Assembly: GCA_023512835.1 (NCBI GenBank)
Contig: JAKCVP010000402.1
Span: forward strand, 248,001-312,000
Direction of reading: 5' to 3'
From: Taxillus chinensis
Taxonomy: Eukaryota > Streptophyta > Magnoliopsida > Santalales > Loranthaceae
DNA length: 64,000 nucleotides
Shown: one piece after another, positions 42,476 through 53,202 of the stretch
Layout: every line of letters begins with the position of its first letter
How positions within the stretch are numbered: the first letter of the stretch is position 1
Translations under genes and position numbers: made by a program
Notes under the pieces: generated by a model
Databases searched by the model: none
Seen by the model: only the letters and a program-made list of their open reading frames with translations
Told to the model about the DNA's origin: nothing

Positions 42476-43831
42476 ATGGACTACGCCAGCGACACTGACA
42501 GCGAGTATACTAACTACTGGCGAGATTGGGTACGTGCATACTTTCCTCGTATGTCTTCTTGTCTTCAAAGTGACCCGCTGTTTCAATGGACATCAATTGC
42601 TGGCGGAAGTCGCGTGGGTCGTACTGAATCATGAGGCCATTACGGTGAAGCAAGCACCGTGACGATCGCTCGCTGTTCCTGCCATGCCATGTCCGCTGGG
42701 GTGAAGAGATGTTCAACAAGCGGCATCATGGAGGTGCGACTCCCTCTAGTCCGAGGTCAAGGCACAGTGGACCAATCACCGATATCCCCTTTCGGATCGA
42801 TGGAGGGTTTCACACGGCCAATCTCAGACAGGTCGCCGAGGTCGTGAGGGTCATGAGTGTGATTCCTCTGTCCTATGTTGTAGATGAGTTGATGCAAACT
42901 CCTGCTCATTACGCACTCTGCAAACTGGACTCGAACACCTGCACTGAGGAAAACATCCGGGATCACCTTGACATCCTATCCCTGAACGCTGCAACTCTAG
43001 CTCCGCTTTCTATTTGGATTGACTTGGTACCTTGACTTGTTACCTTCTCTGGTTCCCTCTCAAAACATGCAGACATCAAACAAACAGACACTGACCTTTT
43101 CCAAGTTCATCTCCTCCAGGGGCAATGAGTACTTTTGCGACATTGACGAGGAGTACCTGACGGACCGCTTCAACCTGACTGGCCTGAACACTGAGGTCCC
43201 ATACTACAGCTATGCCCTTGATCTTATTACAGATGTCTTCGACCAGGAGTGCGATGACGAAACGCGTGACGAAATCGAAAAGTCAGCCCGTCATCTTTAC
43301 GGTCTCGTCCACGCTCGCTACATTACCACTAATCGTGGTATGAGCAAGATGATCGAAAAGTACAAGAAGGGCGATTTTGGCAAGTGCCCTCGCGTCTTCT
43401 GTGAAGGGCAGCCCCTCCTACCCATGGGCCAGAATGACACGGCGAATGTCAGCAACGTCAAACTCTATTGCGCGCGTTGCGAGGATCTATACAACCCAAA
43501 ATCTGCACGCCATCAACAAATAGATGGCGCATACTTTGGCACGTCCTTTCACAACCTCCTCTTCCAGATGTACCCAAACCTTATGCCACCAAAGAGCAAA
43601 AGACGCCATGACCCCAAGGTTTTCGGGTTCAGAGTCCACGCCGCCGCCGCCCTTGCGCGTTGGCAAGACGAGCTCCGCGAGAAGACTAACGAGCGCCTCC
43701 GCAACCAGGGGCTCGAGACTGGCTTCGAAGACGAGGAGCGTGATGCAGAGCTTGAGGACAGCGACGATATTGATGCTGACCAGGACGGTATCGATGACAT
43801 GTTTGGCGGCTCTCGCGCAGTCGTAGGATAG
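42476..43831 (+). CDS. CKB1: casein kinase 2 regulatory (beta) subunit
   Basis: Two exons, 42476-42529 and 43106-43831, separated by an unusually long 576-base intron (donor GTACGT, branch-like CTGAC, acceptor CCAAG). The join gives WRDW-FISSRGNEYFCDIDEEY, the conserved start of CK2 beta. The product is 259 residues. The zinc-binding cysteines are visible as CPRVFC and, about 30 residues later, CARC. The acidic loop is DQECDDETRDE, and the MYPNLMPPK and FGFRVH blocks follow. The acidic tail (EDSDDIDADQDGIDDMF) is typical of fungi. It assembles as a dimer that binds two catalytic CK2 subunits in nucleus and cytosol. Whether it corresponds to yeast Ckb1 or Ckb2 is not settled. Confidence 0.95.
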
Positions 43832-44227
43832 AAGCCAAAACCGAAGAGAGCATCCAAGACGGCATTGATGGAAATTATAAGTAGTGTGAGTAGTAGGTAA
43901 ATGCATGGCCCCGGCGTTTGGTGCATTTGGCACGATGACGAGCAAAGATCGGATCAATGATCAACGCGTAAATGAAACGCGAAGTCTAGGTGGAAGACTA
44001 GGACGAAGGCTTGACGTCCGGTGTTGCGCGATTGAAACGTATAGCATTACAGTCAAAAGGCATCGGCAAAAAGGCTATAATCACTTGCGTTGTGTTATTA
44101 CAGAGAAGTGTTTGTACATGTCCTTCTATCGTTGTTGGCCCATATGATACAAGTGTGGCTTGCTTGCTCAATCGCTGAACAAAACGCCATGCTAATGCAA
44201 GCTGTCGACTTAGTACGATTCAGCACA
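43832..44227. other. convergent spacer
   Basis: 396 bases between the CK2 beta and Tim54 stops. No gene is seen. Confidence 0.4.
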
Positions 44228-45671
44228 TTACGCCGTCTTTGCATCCTCCTTTTCTCTCTGGATCTGAGATTTCCATTGACCGCTAGCGATCAGCTGGGCG
44301 CGGACCTCGTCGTCTGCCGCCAACTCGAATCTCTGCATTCGCTCAGAGACGCGAGTATCGAGCTTGATCTCGTCCACCCACGGGCGCTCCTCGGCCTCAT
44401 CAGCCTTTACGATGAACTTGGACATCCAGTTCTTCTCTTCTTTTGCGAGAATCAGCTTCTGCTCTGCGTCATCACCCTCGACAGCCGTGTGGAATGGCCT
44501 GTGCGAGGCGAGAACCGCGGCAGCAACATCGCGGCCCACTTCCTCTGCCACTTTGCGCTGATTCAGGAATCTCCACATGCGAATAGGCGTATTCCGAAAG
44601 CCTAGGATGTGAGGGAAGTGTACGGCTGCAGAGGGGCCTAGCTTTTGTGGCATGGTAGGTGCGACAGGGCGTGAGTCGTATTCTTCAGTTTTGATGAATG
44701 GTGGTTGGAAGGCGGGCTTCTTAGGTTTCTCCTCTTCTGCTTTCTTCTCTTCGTCCTTCTTTTGATCTTCTGACGTGCTGTCTTCCGGGGCTTTTTCGTC
44801 AGACTGGACAGATTGCTCGTTCGGTAGCGGTGTGGCTTGCGGTGTTATGGGTACTTCAGGATCAGGCGTGGCCGGAATATTCGACGACGACGCAGCTTCG
44901 GTAATGGGCTCGTCAACTTTTATCGGTTCTGCAGCGGCCGGCGCATCGAGCGGGCCCAGCCAGCCTTCGTGGACGCCGCGCACATACTCTTTCCATGTAT
45001 GTCGCCCAACAACCAAATCACCCTGCGGCCCTTGCCAATCTTTCGTCCCCAGTCTTGCGCGCATAGCCTCAACGGCAATGACCTTGTCTACTTCGAGCGG
45101 TGTAGCGGCGTATTCGCCCAGTTTCCGCCGGAAACGTCGAATACGCTCCGCAGCACCTGCACGAACCTCGCCTTCTCTTCGTCCCTCGACAACGTCCCAG
45201 TCCATGGACGCAGCAGCTAGAACGGGCTTAACATATTCAAAGAAGTGCTCGCGTGCACTCCGCAGACCATCACCAGGCGGAGCAGCGAGGTAGACTGTCA
45301 ATTTCCGCGCCATTGTATCTGTGGGAAGCGGCTCACGGGATAGATCTTCGACGAGCGTGCACCACTTGCGTATAATCCTCTTCTTCTCGTAGCGGTCGTA
45401 TGAGACCGCGGCAGTCCATGATCCTACAATTCCAAGGAAGATACACCAATTACGAGAGGGTAGACGGAATCGAATGTTAGGCAGTCCTGTACCATGAATC
45501 AGTATGGTGGAGTCGAGGTGTCTGAGCATGAGATTGCGGACCTAGCATGCGCAACGCAGCATTCTGCTTCGGTGCTGCCTTTGCTCCAGCTTCAGCAGCA
45601 GCTGAGGCGCTGGATGCCGTTGTTGATGCGGGCTTCGCAGGCTCTGCGGCGGGCTTGTCGGGCTCCGCCAT
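44228..45671 (-). CDS. TIM54: mitochondrial inner membrane translocase subunit Tim54
   Basis: Two exons, 45671-45542 and 45486-44228, with a 55-base intron whose donor is GTCCGC (weak) and acceptor ACAG. The join gives ALRMLG-LPNIRFRLPSRNW, the hallmark start of fungal Tim54. The product is 462 residues. An Ala/Pro-rich N terminus precedes one membrane span (about 55-72, CIFLGIVGSWTAAVSY). The intermembrane-space domain follows, with KLTVYLAAPPGDGLRSAREHF near 95. A Lys/Glu-rich linker (KKDEEKKAEEEKPKK) and the conserved GFRNTPIRMWRF block come later. Family role: part of the TIM22 complex that inserts carrier proteins into the inner membrane. Divergent from an uncharacterised probable mitochondrial gene. 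Confidence 0.93.
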
Positions 45672-45906
45672 AATTCTTCGATGTGACGAGGGGACCTTTG
45701 AGATCCCTGGCTTTCACGTTGACCTTCGGTCGCGTTTGATGGATCGCGGGAAAAATTCTGCTTACATAAGCGAGAACGCATGGGCGCGAACATTTGGTCT
45801 GAGAGCTCATGGAGCCTACAAACAACCTACGTTGCGCTGCATCATCTTTGCTCGGAATTGTATTGTATATCGTTGAAACTCGCCTGAATCCTCACCAGGA
45901 GCCGCC
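45672..45906. promoter_or_regulatory. compact bidirectional promoter, TIM54 / 45907 gene
   Basis: 235 bases between divergent ATGs. The two genes must share core promoter sequence. Confidence 0.5.
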
Positions 45907-46874
45907 ATGTCTCTGAAGACGCCCCTCCGACCTCTTCCCCCTACAAACACGCTCCTGCGACTCTACTCGCGCAGTCTCCTGCACCCACGCCCAGCTCATG
46001 CCCGCCATGCCTCGTCAAAGCCAATCACGAACAAGTCGCGCATTCTCGAGAAACCAGACCGCTTCAGACCGCCATCGCACGGCAAGCGTCTCCCTCGCAC
46101 ACGCCGGACTTTTGGGCCTGCACTTTCAGACTCAGAGGTAGCGGCGCAAAAGACGAAGAGATATCCGAACATGATGCCGCCGCAGGGCTCGTTCATGTAC
46201 TGGATTCTAACGAACCGGCCGCTACACTTGTGGATTTCCTTGGTATGTACTGTCCTTTTCTAATGTTTTGCATTGGGTTATTGCCGTGCGCAGCGGCGAG
46301 ACAAGATGGAACTAGACCAGCAAAGAGCAAGGAGATGGGAAAAAGAAGAAGAGACGCGGCGTGGTATTCTAACGGTGCACAAGAAGAGCAAATGTCGACT
46401 AACAATATGATGTAGGGAACTCTAACCTCGCTGGCCATTTACACGCTCCTCACATCCTTTATATCAAAAACGCACTACCGCGACCAATTACCCTATTCCT
46501 CCGATCTCCTCTGGCACCCAATCCAATCAATCCGCCAATTCGTGCTAGTCTGGAAACTGCACACAGAGTACGAGAGCGCCAAGGTGGCGCAGCGACGGAA
46601 GGAAAAGCTAGAGGATGCGGCGAAGCGCAAGGAGTTTATGCGTGCGCATGGTGTTGAGCCGGGATTCTTGACGGGCACGTGGATGGAGAGATTTGGGACT
46701 GTGGAGGGAGATCGGGCGAGGGAGTTGGCGGCCAAGGCTAGGGAGGAGGCGGAGATTGCTGCGGAGAGGGAGAGGGGGGATGGGCAGAGTCCTGTTGCTG
46801 CGTCTGAAGTGGGCGTTGAGGGGGGTGCAGTTGAGAGTCAGGTGAGGCCGAAGAGGTGGCTTGGGATTTGGTAG
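45907..46874 (+). CDS. probable mitochondrial membrane protein, fungal-specific, unknown function
   Basis: Two exons, 45907-46242 and 46416-46874, with a 173-base intron (donor GTATGT, branch CTAAC, acceptor GTAG). The join gives LHLWISL-GTLTSLAIYTLL. The product is 264 residues. The first about 40 residues are rich in Arg, Ser, Leu and Pro with no acidic residues and look like a mitochondrial presequence. PNMMPPQGSFMYWILTNRPLHLW leads into one membrane span (WISLGTLTSLAIYTLLTSF). A long charged helix (KVAQRRKEKLEDAAKRKEF) and an Arg/Glu-rich tail follow. I know the type as a conserved fungal mitochondrial protein but know no function. The shared promoter with TIM54 is suggestive only. Confidence 0.8.
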
Positions 46875-47172
46875 GGTTGGGTAGACGGCCGTGGACGGGA
46901 GTATGGCTTCTGCCTGAGCAGCTGTATGTGTATAGAATCTTTGGGCCTTCGTATTGCGCCCAGCATGGCATCTAACCGTCCGAAACAGATGCTGCCTCGT
47001 CTAATTGGTGTCAGTGTGCCCTGTAGATTCAGACCCGAAGCCGCTTGAACATTCGAATAAACATCTTAGAACTGGTACGCTGGCTTTTCCTCAGGGTATC
47101 ATCAATGACACTGGCCATCCGAATCAATCAGATGAACAATATTAATGCCCCTACTCAGCTCTCAACGCCTCC

Positions 47173-48264
47173 TCACGTCTGAACATTGGCCAACGCCTCA
47201 AGCACCTCCGACCCAACGCCGCCATCCTCCAAAGCACCCTTGATGACCCTCGCCAGCAATGTCCTTTTGATCCCTCCTCGAGGAGGACTCCAGACCATAC
47301 CATTTTCCCGCCCTAATATCGCCTGGGGACTAGCAGCAGGCATAGTCTGATCCGTCCCTTGCGCCGCCGTCCCCGAGCTAGCAATAGGATTCGCCGCATT
47401 TGAGACACCCAAGGGCGTCAGCCTCGACGGGGGATCAACCACTCGCACCGCAATCAGACTCAGTTTCTGCTCGCCAGGCTGCGGCGCAACAGATATGGCA
47501 ACCACAGCCTCGGCGACAGCCAATTCCTCCTTGCTCGGATCGAAGATGATGTTCTCTCCCACCGTCATGACGAGTAACGTCACAGGGGGTCTAGCACCCT
47601 CATCTTCGTCATAAAGTCGCACAGCAGCAGCCCAATCATCGTCGAAAATCGGGTCATCGCCGTGCTCACTCGTCAAGCGAGGCAACACACTATTCCGCAG
47701 CGCCAAGTGTGTCGTCAAACTCAACAGTGGTAGCGGATAACTCAGCGGCGCGGAAAGAGACAAGATGTCAATGTACAGCTTCCAATGCCAGTTATCATTG
47801 ATATAAAGTTTATCGCGCAGTGTGCCGTTGGCGAGCAGGGCTTCCGTCAGCATGGCGCCGAGAAAGATGGGGAGAGCATCGTCGTCGCGGAAGCCGGGGA
47901 TTTCAATGGATATTTCAAGCCATGAGTCTGAGCCTTTGCCTGTGCGGGATTGGGGGGCCGGCGCGTCCATCTCTTCGTCCGAGTCTGAGTCCTTGTCTGC
48001 ATCTTCGTCTTCTTCTGCGGGTGAACCGCGACGGGGTGTTCGTTCAACTTCGGCCTTGACGCCAGCTATGGCTTCTGTTCCATCGCTGAAGCAGACGCGC
48101 GCACTGCCGTTGGTAGAGGGGAGAATGTCTGTCTCGGCAAAGAGAGGACGGAACTGCGTTGGGCTGCGCAGATCCGGGCGGATTGGCGGTGTGGCGCGAA
48201 GAGAAGTAGCAATGTATGATAACTCAGCAGGAGACAGGAGCGTTTGCGCAACTTGAGAGGGCAT
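47173..48264 (-). CDS. RRP42: exosome core subunit Rrp42 (RNase PH-like)
   Basis: A single exon of 363 residues, started at ATG 48264 (MPSQVAQTLLSPAELSYI). Upstream codons are open but lack an ATG. The N-terminal block SPAELSYIATSLRATPPIRPDLRSP and the following FSDGT/IAGVKAEVE region fit the Rrp42/Rrp45 branch of RNase PH-like ring subunits. An acidic insertion (EEDEDADKDSDSDEE) follows. The second half has NDNWHWKLYIDILSLSAP, FDDDW and LLVMTVGENIIFDPSKEEL, typical of Rrp42. It is a structural subunit of the six-member exosome ring for 3' RNA processing and decay in nucleus and cytoplasm, expected to be catalytically inactive. Confidence 0.88.
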   Translation of the reverse strand: MPSQVAQTLLSPAELSYIATSLRATPPIRPDLRSPTQFRPLFAETDILPSTNGSARVCFSDGTEAIAGVKAEVERTPRRGSPAEEDEDADKDSDSDEEMDAPAPQSRTGKGSDSWLEISIEIPGFRDDDALPIFLGAMLTEALLANGTLRDKLYINDNWHWKLYIDILSLSAPLSYPLPLLSLTTHLALRNSVLPRLTSEHGDDPIFDDDWAAAVRLYDEDEGARPPVTLLVMTVGENIIFDPSKEELAVAEAVVAISVAPQPGEQKLSLIAVRVVDPPSRLTPLGVSNAANPIASSGTAAQGTDQTMPAASPQAILGRENGMVWSPPRGGIKRTLLARVIKGALEDGGVGSEVLEALANVQT

Positions 48265-48939
48265 GGCGTATAAAGTGCTGGGCAGGCGCGTGCAACTGAC
48301 GAGCCGTGCGAGAGTCGCGCACCTGCAAAGCAAAGAAAGTTATGATGCCAATGGACTGGTTATCGATAACGAGTAGGATCGGCGCTAGGGTCCGGACATG
48401 CGGCCGCATTCTGATATAGCGTGCATGGACCCCCCCGCTCACCGTGCTCACACCAACCATTATAGATTTTGCACCGAGCTTTCCTATCACTAACGACCAT
48501 AGCTATTGGAAAATAGGCGATCCCGTCCGCTCTCGCATACTCAAGCCAATAAGCGCCGACTTAGTAGTGCCGTGGGTGACCAGGTGCGAACCAGACGGTG
48601 TTGTTAGTTTTTTGCTTTTGCCAGTCCATCTTGGTAGCTTTTTGCGACGGAAGAGCGGTCTAGAGACAGCTGTGATTGGGGTTAATTCGTGCAGAGTGCG
48701 GTGCGCATACGGATGTCTGCTAGGGAAGCAGGATGCGTTCCAGCCGACAGCTTTTTGGCGCCGGAACGACCACAGTGTGACGGCAAGTGCTCGAGACATG
48801 GACAGCATCCCTTCAGGTTCCGGCGGGACTACCTACAGAATGGTGGTGCTGACAAGCTGATCACACATCAATGCCAAGAGCACGCGAAACGAGGGAAAGA
48901 GACAAAGGGTGGGTAGCAGACTGAATGGTATTGGATCGA
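48265..48939. promoter_or_regulatory. RRP42 upstream region
   Basis: 675 bases between RRP42's start and the 3' end of the regulator gene on the same strand. Nothing distinctive is seen beyond a C7 run near 48430. Confidence 0.4.
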
Positions 48940-51386
48940 TTAATTCCAGAGAAATTCAAGTTCCGTATCAAGATACATGGGAGTCGCTGCATGGATAGAT
49001 CCCGCTTGGAACAGGGGAGCCATCGATGGATCAAACGGGACGGAAAACCATTCATCAGTGAGGGCGTCAATCATAGAGTCCCCCAAGCCGGACTGGCCTG
49101 TAGCACTTCCCTCTTTATGCCGCCCATTGGGCTGCTGCCCATTGTTTGCACCAGGTATGATGTTCCGTCCTTGAGGGTCGTCTCCAACACCAGGCGTTGC
49201 ACCTGCGTGGCTGTTGTGCACATGGGACGCTCGTGCGTTATCGCCATTGGTAGGAGTGCATGATGCCATGCGCCGCCGCAGCTGATCTATGTGTGAGCGA
49301 AGTAGAGATGAATACCCGGAGGCCACATGTATGTCGTCTGGCGCAGACGCTTTCAATGCAGCGACCACCCGATTCAAAGCGTCCATGGCAGCTCTGAATT
49401 GCGACGACTTCGCACCACAGGCCAATGCCTTGAGCAACACCACCGAGGTCGTCGTGATACGAAGGAAAGTCCTCACAGGTGCATATCGAAGACTATTATT
49501 TTCGGGAAGCTGGACGACTCGACCCAGCAATGCGCAGCTGTGAGTGATGACGGTTTGGACGTAGGCTTTCTCGCTGTCGTCGAGCGCAATACTGGTTGTT
49601 TGGCCTCGACCATTGGCATGTGCGCGCTCGCAAGCCGCTTGGACCCCGACTGAATTGACATGAACTTGGGAGTAATGATACTCGATAGCTAAGAGCTGCT
49701 GTAATTCATGAGAAGCGACTGTTGTTCATATGATTAGTCTAATGTTCGACCAGTAACACACACGTATGGAGCTTACTTGGCTTGTCTAGATTTTGTTCTC
49801 GCCAAGAGGACAACAGAGACACAAAGTGGCTCAAGATACGCTTATACCGGGGGCTATGCAGTATCTGCTCAACCTGATCTTTCGACGCATAGACCTTCTC
49901 GTGAAAGGTTTCCAGAATGTTTGTCAGATCTGCCCAGGCTTTGAGGTACGGCTCGCTAGAATCAAATGCGCTCAATGATAGGGCATGCAAAGCCTGGCTT
50001 TTCTGCGGGAGCATAGTGGTGGAACCTTGGCGTAGTGCAAGCTGATTGACGTATACATACAAGAGTCGCCGCAGCCGTAGTCGTTGCGAGCCGTCTTCTT
50101 CATTTTGATGCGCGGTGCTCTGCTCTTCGTCTTCCGCGAAAACTCCTAGCTCGTGTGCCATAGATATTGCACATCCGAGTAACATCCAAGACATGCGATC
50201 CGATCGCTTGGCAGCTTGAGGTGCACCAGGCGCCCAGAGTTTCTTTAAGTGAGATCCCTCTCGAGCATTCTCATCGCCCTCACTCGGGACGAAGAGCTCC
50301 AGATCTGCGCCGTCCATATCAGGAGGGAAGTGAAGCGCACGGGGATGCCATTCAGAAAGAAGAATAAGGGCTTCTATTGATCCACATGTCCTCATGGTAC
50401 CAGATGGACCAAAATCTTGTGCCAAAATGGCTCTGTTGATGAATTGCTGACACATCTTCCAGAGCCGGTCATGCAGAGCCGTGGAACGCGAAGCACCACC
50501 TGCGCTATCTGGCCTGTGATAGCGGGTCGAAACCATGAGGATCGCACAACACAGAAAAGGCTCTGTGGTGACAAGATGCCAGTGATTGGGGTTCCTGCAG
50601 GTATCGGGATTGAATATCGGCGTTAAAGGGCCCATGTTGCGGAAGAATCTTCACTAACTGTGAGAAATGTGCTTTGTAAAAGGGTAGACGCAGAGAACCT
50701 ACTGATCAATGTACATTGCAGCCTCAGCTGCTGTCAACCAGCCACTTCGAACAAATCGGCAACGCTCCCAGACCTTCAATTTGGCCTCGGATACGTTTTC
50801 GACCGAAAAGATAGAAGACCGTTGGCCATTGCGCGATGCAATTTCCATTGAAGCAGTATCCACGCGTGAGCTCTCGCGAGGACTAGGTCGTCTCTCTGGG
50901 GCTCTGAACAGGACGTTCAAGGCATCGTTACCGCTGGAGACGACCGTGCGAACAATGGTGTCAATGAGATCGGGATCGTCCCGAGGTGTCGGGCGTTGCT
51001 GAGGCACGGATGGTGGAGATGTCAGGTTGGGATCTGGAGTCCGGGCCAATGGGCTCCTCGTAGCGACTGAAGCAAGATCAGACCGTGAGCGGCCAGAAGT
51101 ACCTGGATCGTCGGTGAGCATCAGAAACGGACCGGGTTGATGGAGATCTCTTACGGTCATCCTCAAATGCGTCCATATGACATCTTTTGGTGGACCGATG
51201 CTCCGGAAAGACGCATTGTCGAAGCTCACGTCGGCAGCGAATGCATGGCGGCCCTTCGGTGCCCTCGACGACTTCACATTTGGTTTTGCGTTGTCGACAT
51301 GGGAAGCAGGCCTTGTACACGCGTCGTCGCTTTTGTGGCTCAGGCGGAATGGCGGGAACCCGTCCTGTGTCACTGTCGGATGGCAT
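48940..51386 (-). CDS. Zn2Cys6 transcription factor
   Basis: Four exons, 51386-51155, 51102-50703, 50648-49777 and 49718-48940, with introns of 52, 54 and 58 bases (donors GTAAGA, GTAGGT, GTAAGC). The product is 760 residues. The DNA-binding binuclear zinc cluster is complete (Cys 27, 30, 37, 48, 51, 58), with basic residues CRQRKTKC between. The middle homology region follows with FFRNMGPLTPIF, LILLSEWHPRALHFP, SWMLLGCAISMAHELG and LLYVYVNQLALR. The C-terminal part (APVRTFLRITTTSVVLLKAL) resembles PrtT-like and related C6 regulators, from memory. It lies tail-to-head with fumarylacetoacetase, so a role as regulator of the tyrosine genes (as HmgR in Aspergillus) is plausible but inferred. Confidence 0.9.
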
Positions 51387-51593
51387 CTCTAGGGCAAGAG
51401 ATCGATGTCGCTGCAAAAGGCGGTTGGGTGCGGAAAGTTGTAGGAGGCTCGCGATGCCCGGCGGCTAGCACCGGCAAATGATAGCCGAGAGATACGCTCC
51501 CGAGAGCACGTCGAAGCCTCACGCATAAGCCAAGTTCAAAGGGCAAGATCTAATTCTGAAGATTGATCAACATGACTTTTCTAATATCTTGGA

Positions 51594-52907
51594 CTACTTT
51601 CCGAAGTATTCCTTCGCATAATGAAAAGCAGGCTTGATCAGCCCTCGGCATTCCCCAAAGCCAACCTTGGCTTTTGAGTCCCCTGCTGATCCACTCAGTA
51701 TCACTTCATCGCCATCCTCTAGGAATGTTCGCTCAAGACCATGCTGGAGCGTCAGTGGATCCTTCCCGTTCTTTGTAATCTCCAAAAGACTCCCCAGCGT
51801 CCCGGGCTCCGGGCCCGATATGGTTCCGCTTCCGAGCAGATCGCCTACGCGAAGATTGCATCCAGTGACGGTGTGGTGCGTCAGCATTTGCTCGAACGAG
51901 AAGCACAGATTGGTGGCATTTGTACTCGAAATTCTCATGCGCTTGCCGTCAATTACGAGCTCTACATCGAGCGAAATCTCGATTCCGGGCTTTGGCTCTG
52001 CTTGCCTGAGATAGGGGAGAAGCTTCTCGGTGGGCGACGCCAGATGGAGATCGGTCCGGAAGGGCCTGAGCGCGCCGTACAAGACGACCCATGGACTGAT
52101 AGTCGTGGCGAAATTTTTGGCGTTGAATGGCCCAAGAGGCACGTACTCCCAGGCTTGAATGTCTCTTGCAGACCAGTCGTTCATGAGCACATAGCCAAAG
52201 ATATGCTCGTGAGCATGTTCGATGGCTATAGGACTACCCTGCTCATTGCCTTTACAAACAAAAGCGGCCAGCTCCAGTTCGATATCGAGCTTCTGGCAGG
52301 GAGAGAAGATCGGATCCTTTGCTCCGGGAGACGGAAGGATCTGTCCGGTGGGTCGTGTCACACCGAACCCGGAGACCTGTATTGATGAGGCCCTGCCATG
52401 ATATCCAACGGGTAAGTGTAGGTAGTTCGGCTGAAGTGCATTGTCGGGGTTGCGAAACAGGCATCCGACGTTGTATGCATGGTTGACCCCAGCGTAGAAG
52501 TCCGTGTAGTCGCCAATTGCCATCGGCAAATGCATCGTGATAACTGCCTGTGACTTGACGGCCTCATCTCGCAGTTGTTGCTGGTCCCGCAACAGATGAG
52601 CTCGGCTAGTGCGTTCGGCAAAGAGATCCCTCAGGAACATTCTGAACCTCTCGTGTACAGGTTGGCCTAGAGCAGCAAAATCATTTAGAGTCGATCTTTT
52701 GAAGACGACTCTGGCTTCCTTGGCCAGAGCAGCATCGCTGTCGAAAACGCCATTGTCTGCGAGTGCAGCCAGGTCAATCACGTATTTGCCGACCGCGGTA
52801 GCAGCTCGTTTCTCAGGCGACTGAGCGTCTGAGAAGATTCCAAATGGAATGTTAGCGAGCGAGAAAGGACTGTCATCGTCGATGTCGAGCCATGAAGCAT
52901 TTGCCAT
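51594..52907 (-). CDS. fahA: fumarylacetoacetase
   Basis: A single exon of 437 residues, ATG 52907. It catalyses the last step of tyrosine/phenylalanine breakdown, fumarylacetoacetate to fumarate plus acetoacetate. Sequence signs are the N-terminal SH3-like part starting SWLDIDDDSPFSLANIPFG, then DYTDFYAGVNHAYNVG (metal Asp and the catalytic His of the mammalian enzyme), then LDIELELAAFV (metal Glu pair), MNDWSARDIQAWEYVPLGPF with the following AKNF Lys, and GSGTISGPEPGTLGSLLE near the C terminus. All active-site blocks are present and length is normal (mammals 419). It faces the TTC36/HmgX-like gene across a 295-base shared promoter, and 4-hydroxyphenylpyruvate dioxygenase is next. Confidence 0.97.
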   Translation of the reverse strand: MANASWLDIDDDSPFSLANIPFGIFSDAQSPEKRAATAVGKYVIDLAALADNGVFDSDAALAKEARVVFKRSTLNDFAALGQPVHERFRMFLRDLFAERTSRAHLLRDQQQLRDEAVKSQAVITMHLPMAIGDYTDFYAGVNHAYNVGCLFRNPDNALQPNYLHLPVGYHGRASSIQVSGFGVTRPTGQILPSPGAKDPIFSPCQKLDIELELAAFVCKGNEQGSPIAIEHAHEHIFGYVLMNDWSARDIQAWEYVPLGPFNAKNFATTISPWVVLYGALRPFRTDLHLASPTEKLLPYLRQAEPKPGIEISLDVELVIDGKRMRISSTNATNLCFSFEQMLTHHTVTGCNLRVGDLLGSGTISGPEPGTLGSLLEITKNGKDPLTLQHGLERTFLEDGDEVILSGSAGDSKAKVGFGECRGLIKPAFHYAKEYFGK

Positions 52908-53202
52908 GGTTGTGAGCGTAATGTTGAAGTGACCCTTAGAACTTGCTTAACCGAAGAGTGGGGATGGCGAGTCCTCTCCGCCCGAGTCACGCGGTCGGTT
53001 TGATCTCACCGGTTATCTGCGGATATAATGCCCAACAAGGGGCTCGAATGCTGTTGACTATGCGATGCTTACCGCTGATATCGTCTCCACTATGTATAAG
53101 TCTGCGTAGGTGCTTGCTCAAATAATCACATCTGCTGAAAATCTCTTCTCCAATTGCACGCTCTAGATCCTAGTCGACTTCGTTTGAAACTTGGAAATCG
53201 CC
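52908..53202. promoter_or_regulatory. bidirectional promoter, fahA / TTC36-like gene
   Basis: 295 bases between divergent ATGs (52907 minus, 53203 plus), short enough that both genes probably share control elements. A CGCCCGAGTCACGCGGTCGG stretch (52979-52998) holds CGG/CCG-type half-sites of the kind Zn2Cys6 factors bind; this is inference. Confidence 0.45.

Noticed and set aside
42709..43035. 108-codon frame inside the CK2 beta intron
   Set aside because: No domain, and it interrupts a family-conserved junction; treated as intronic.
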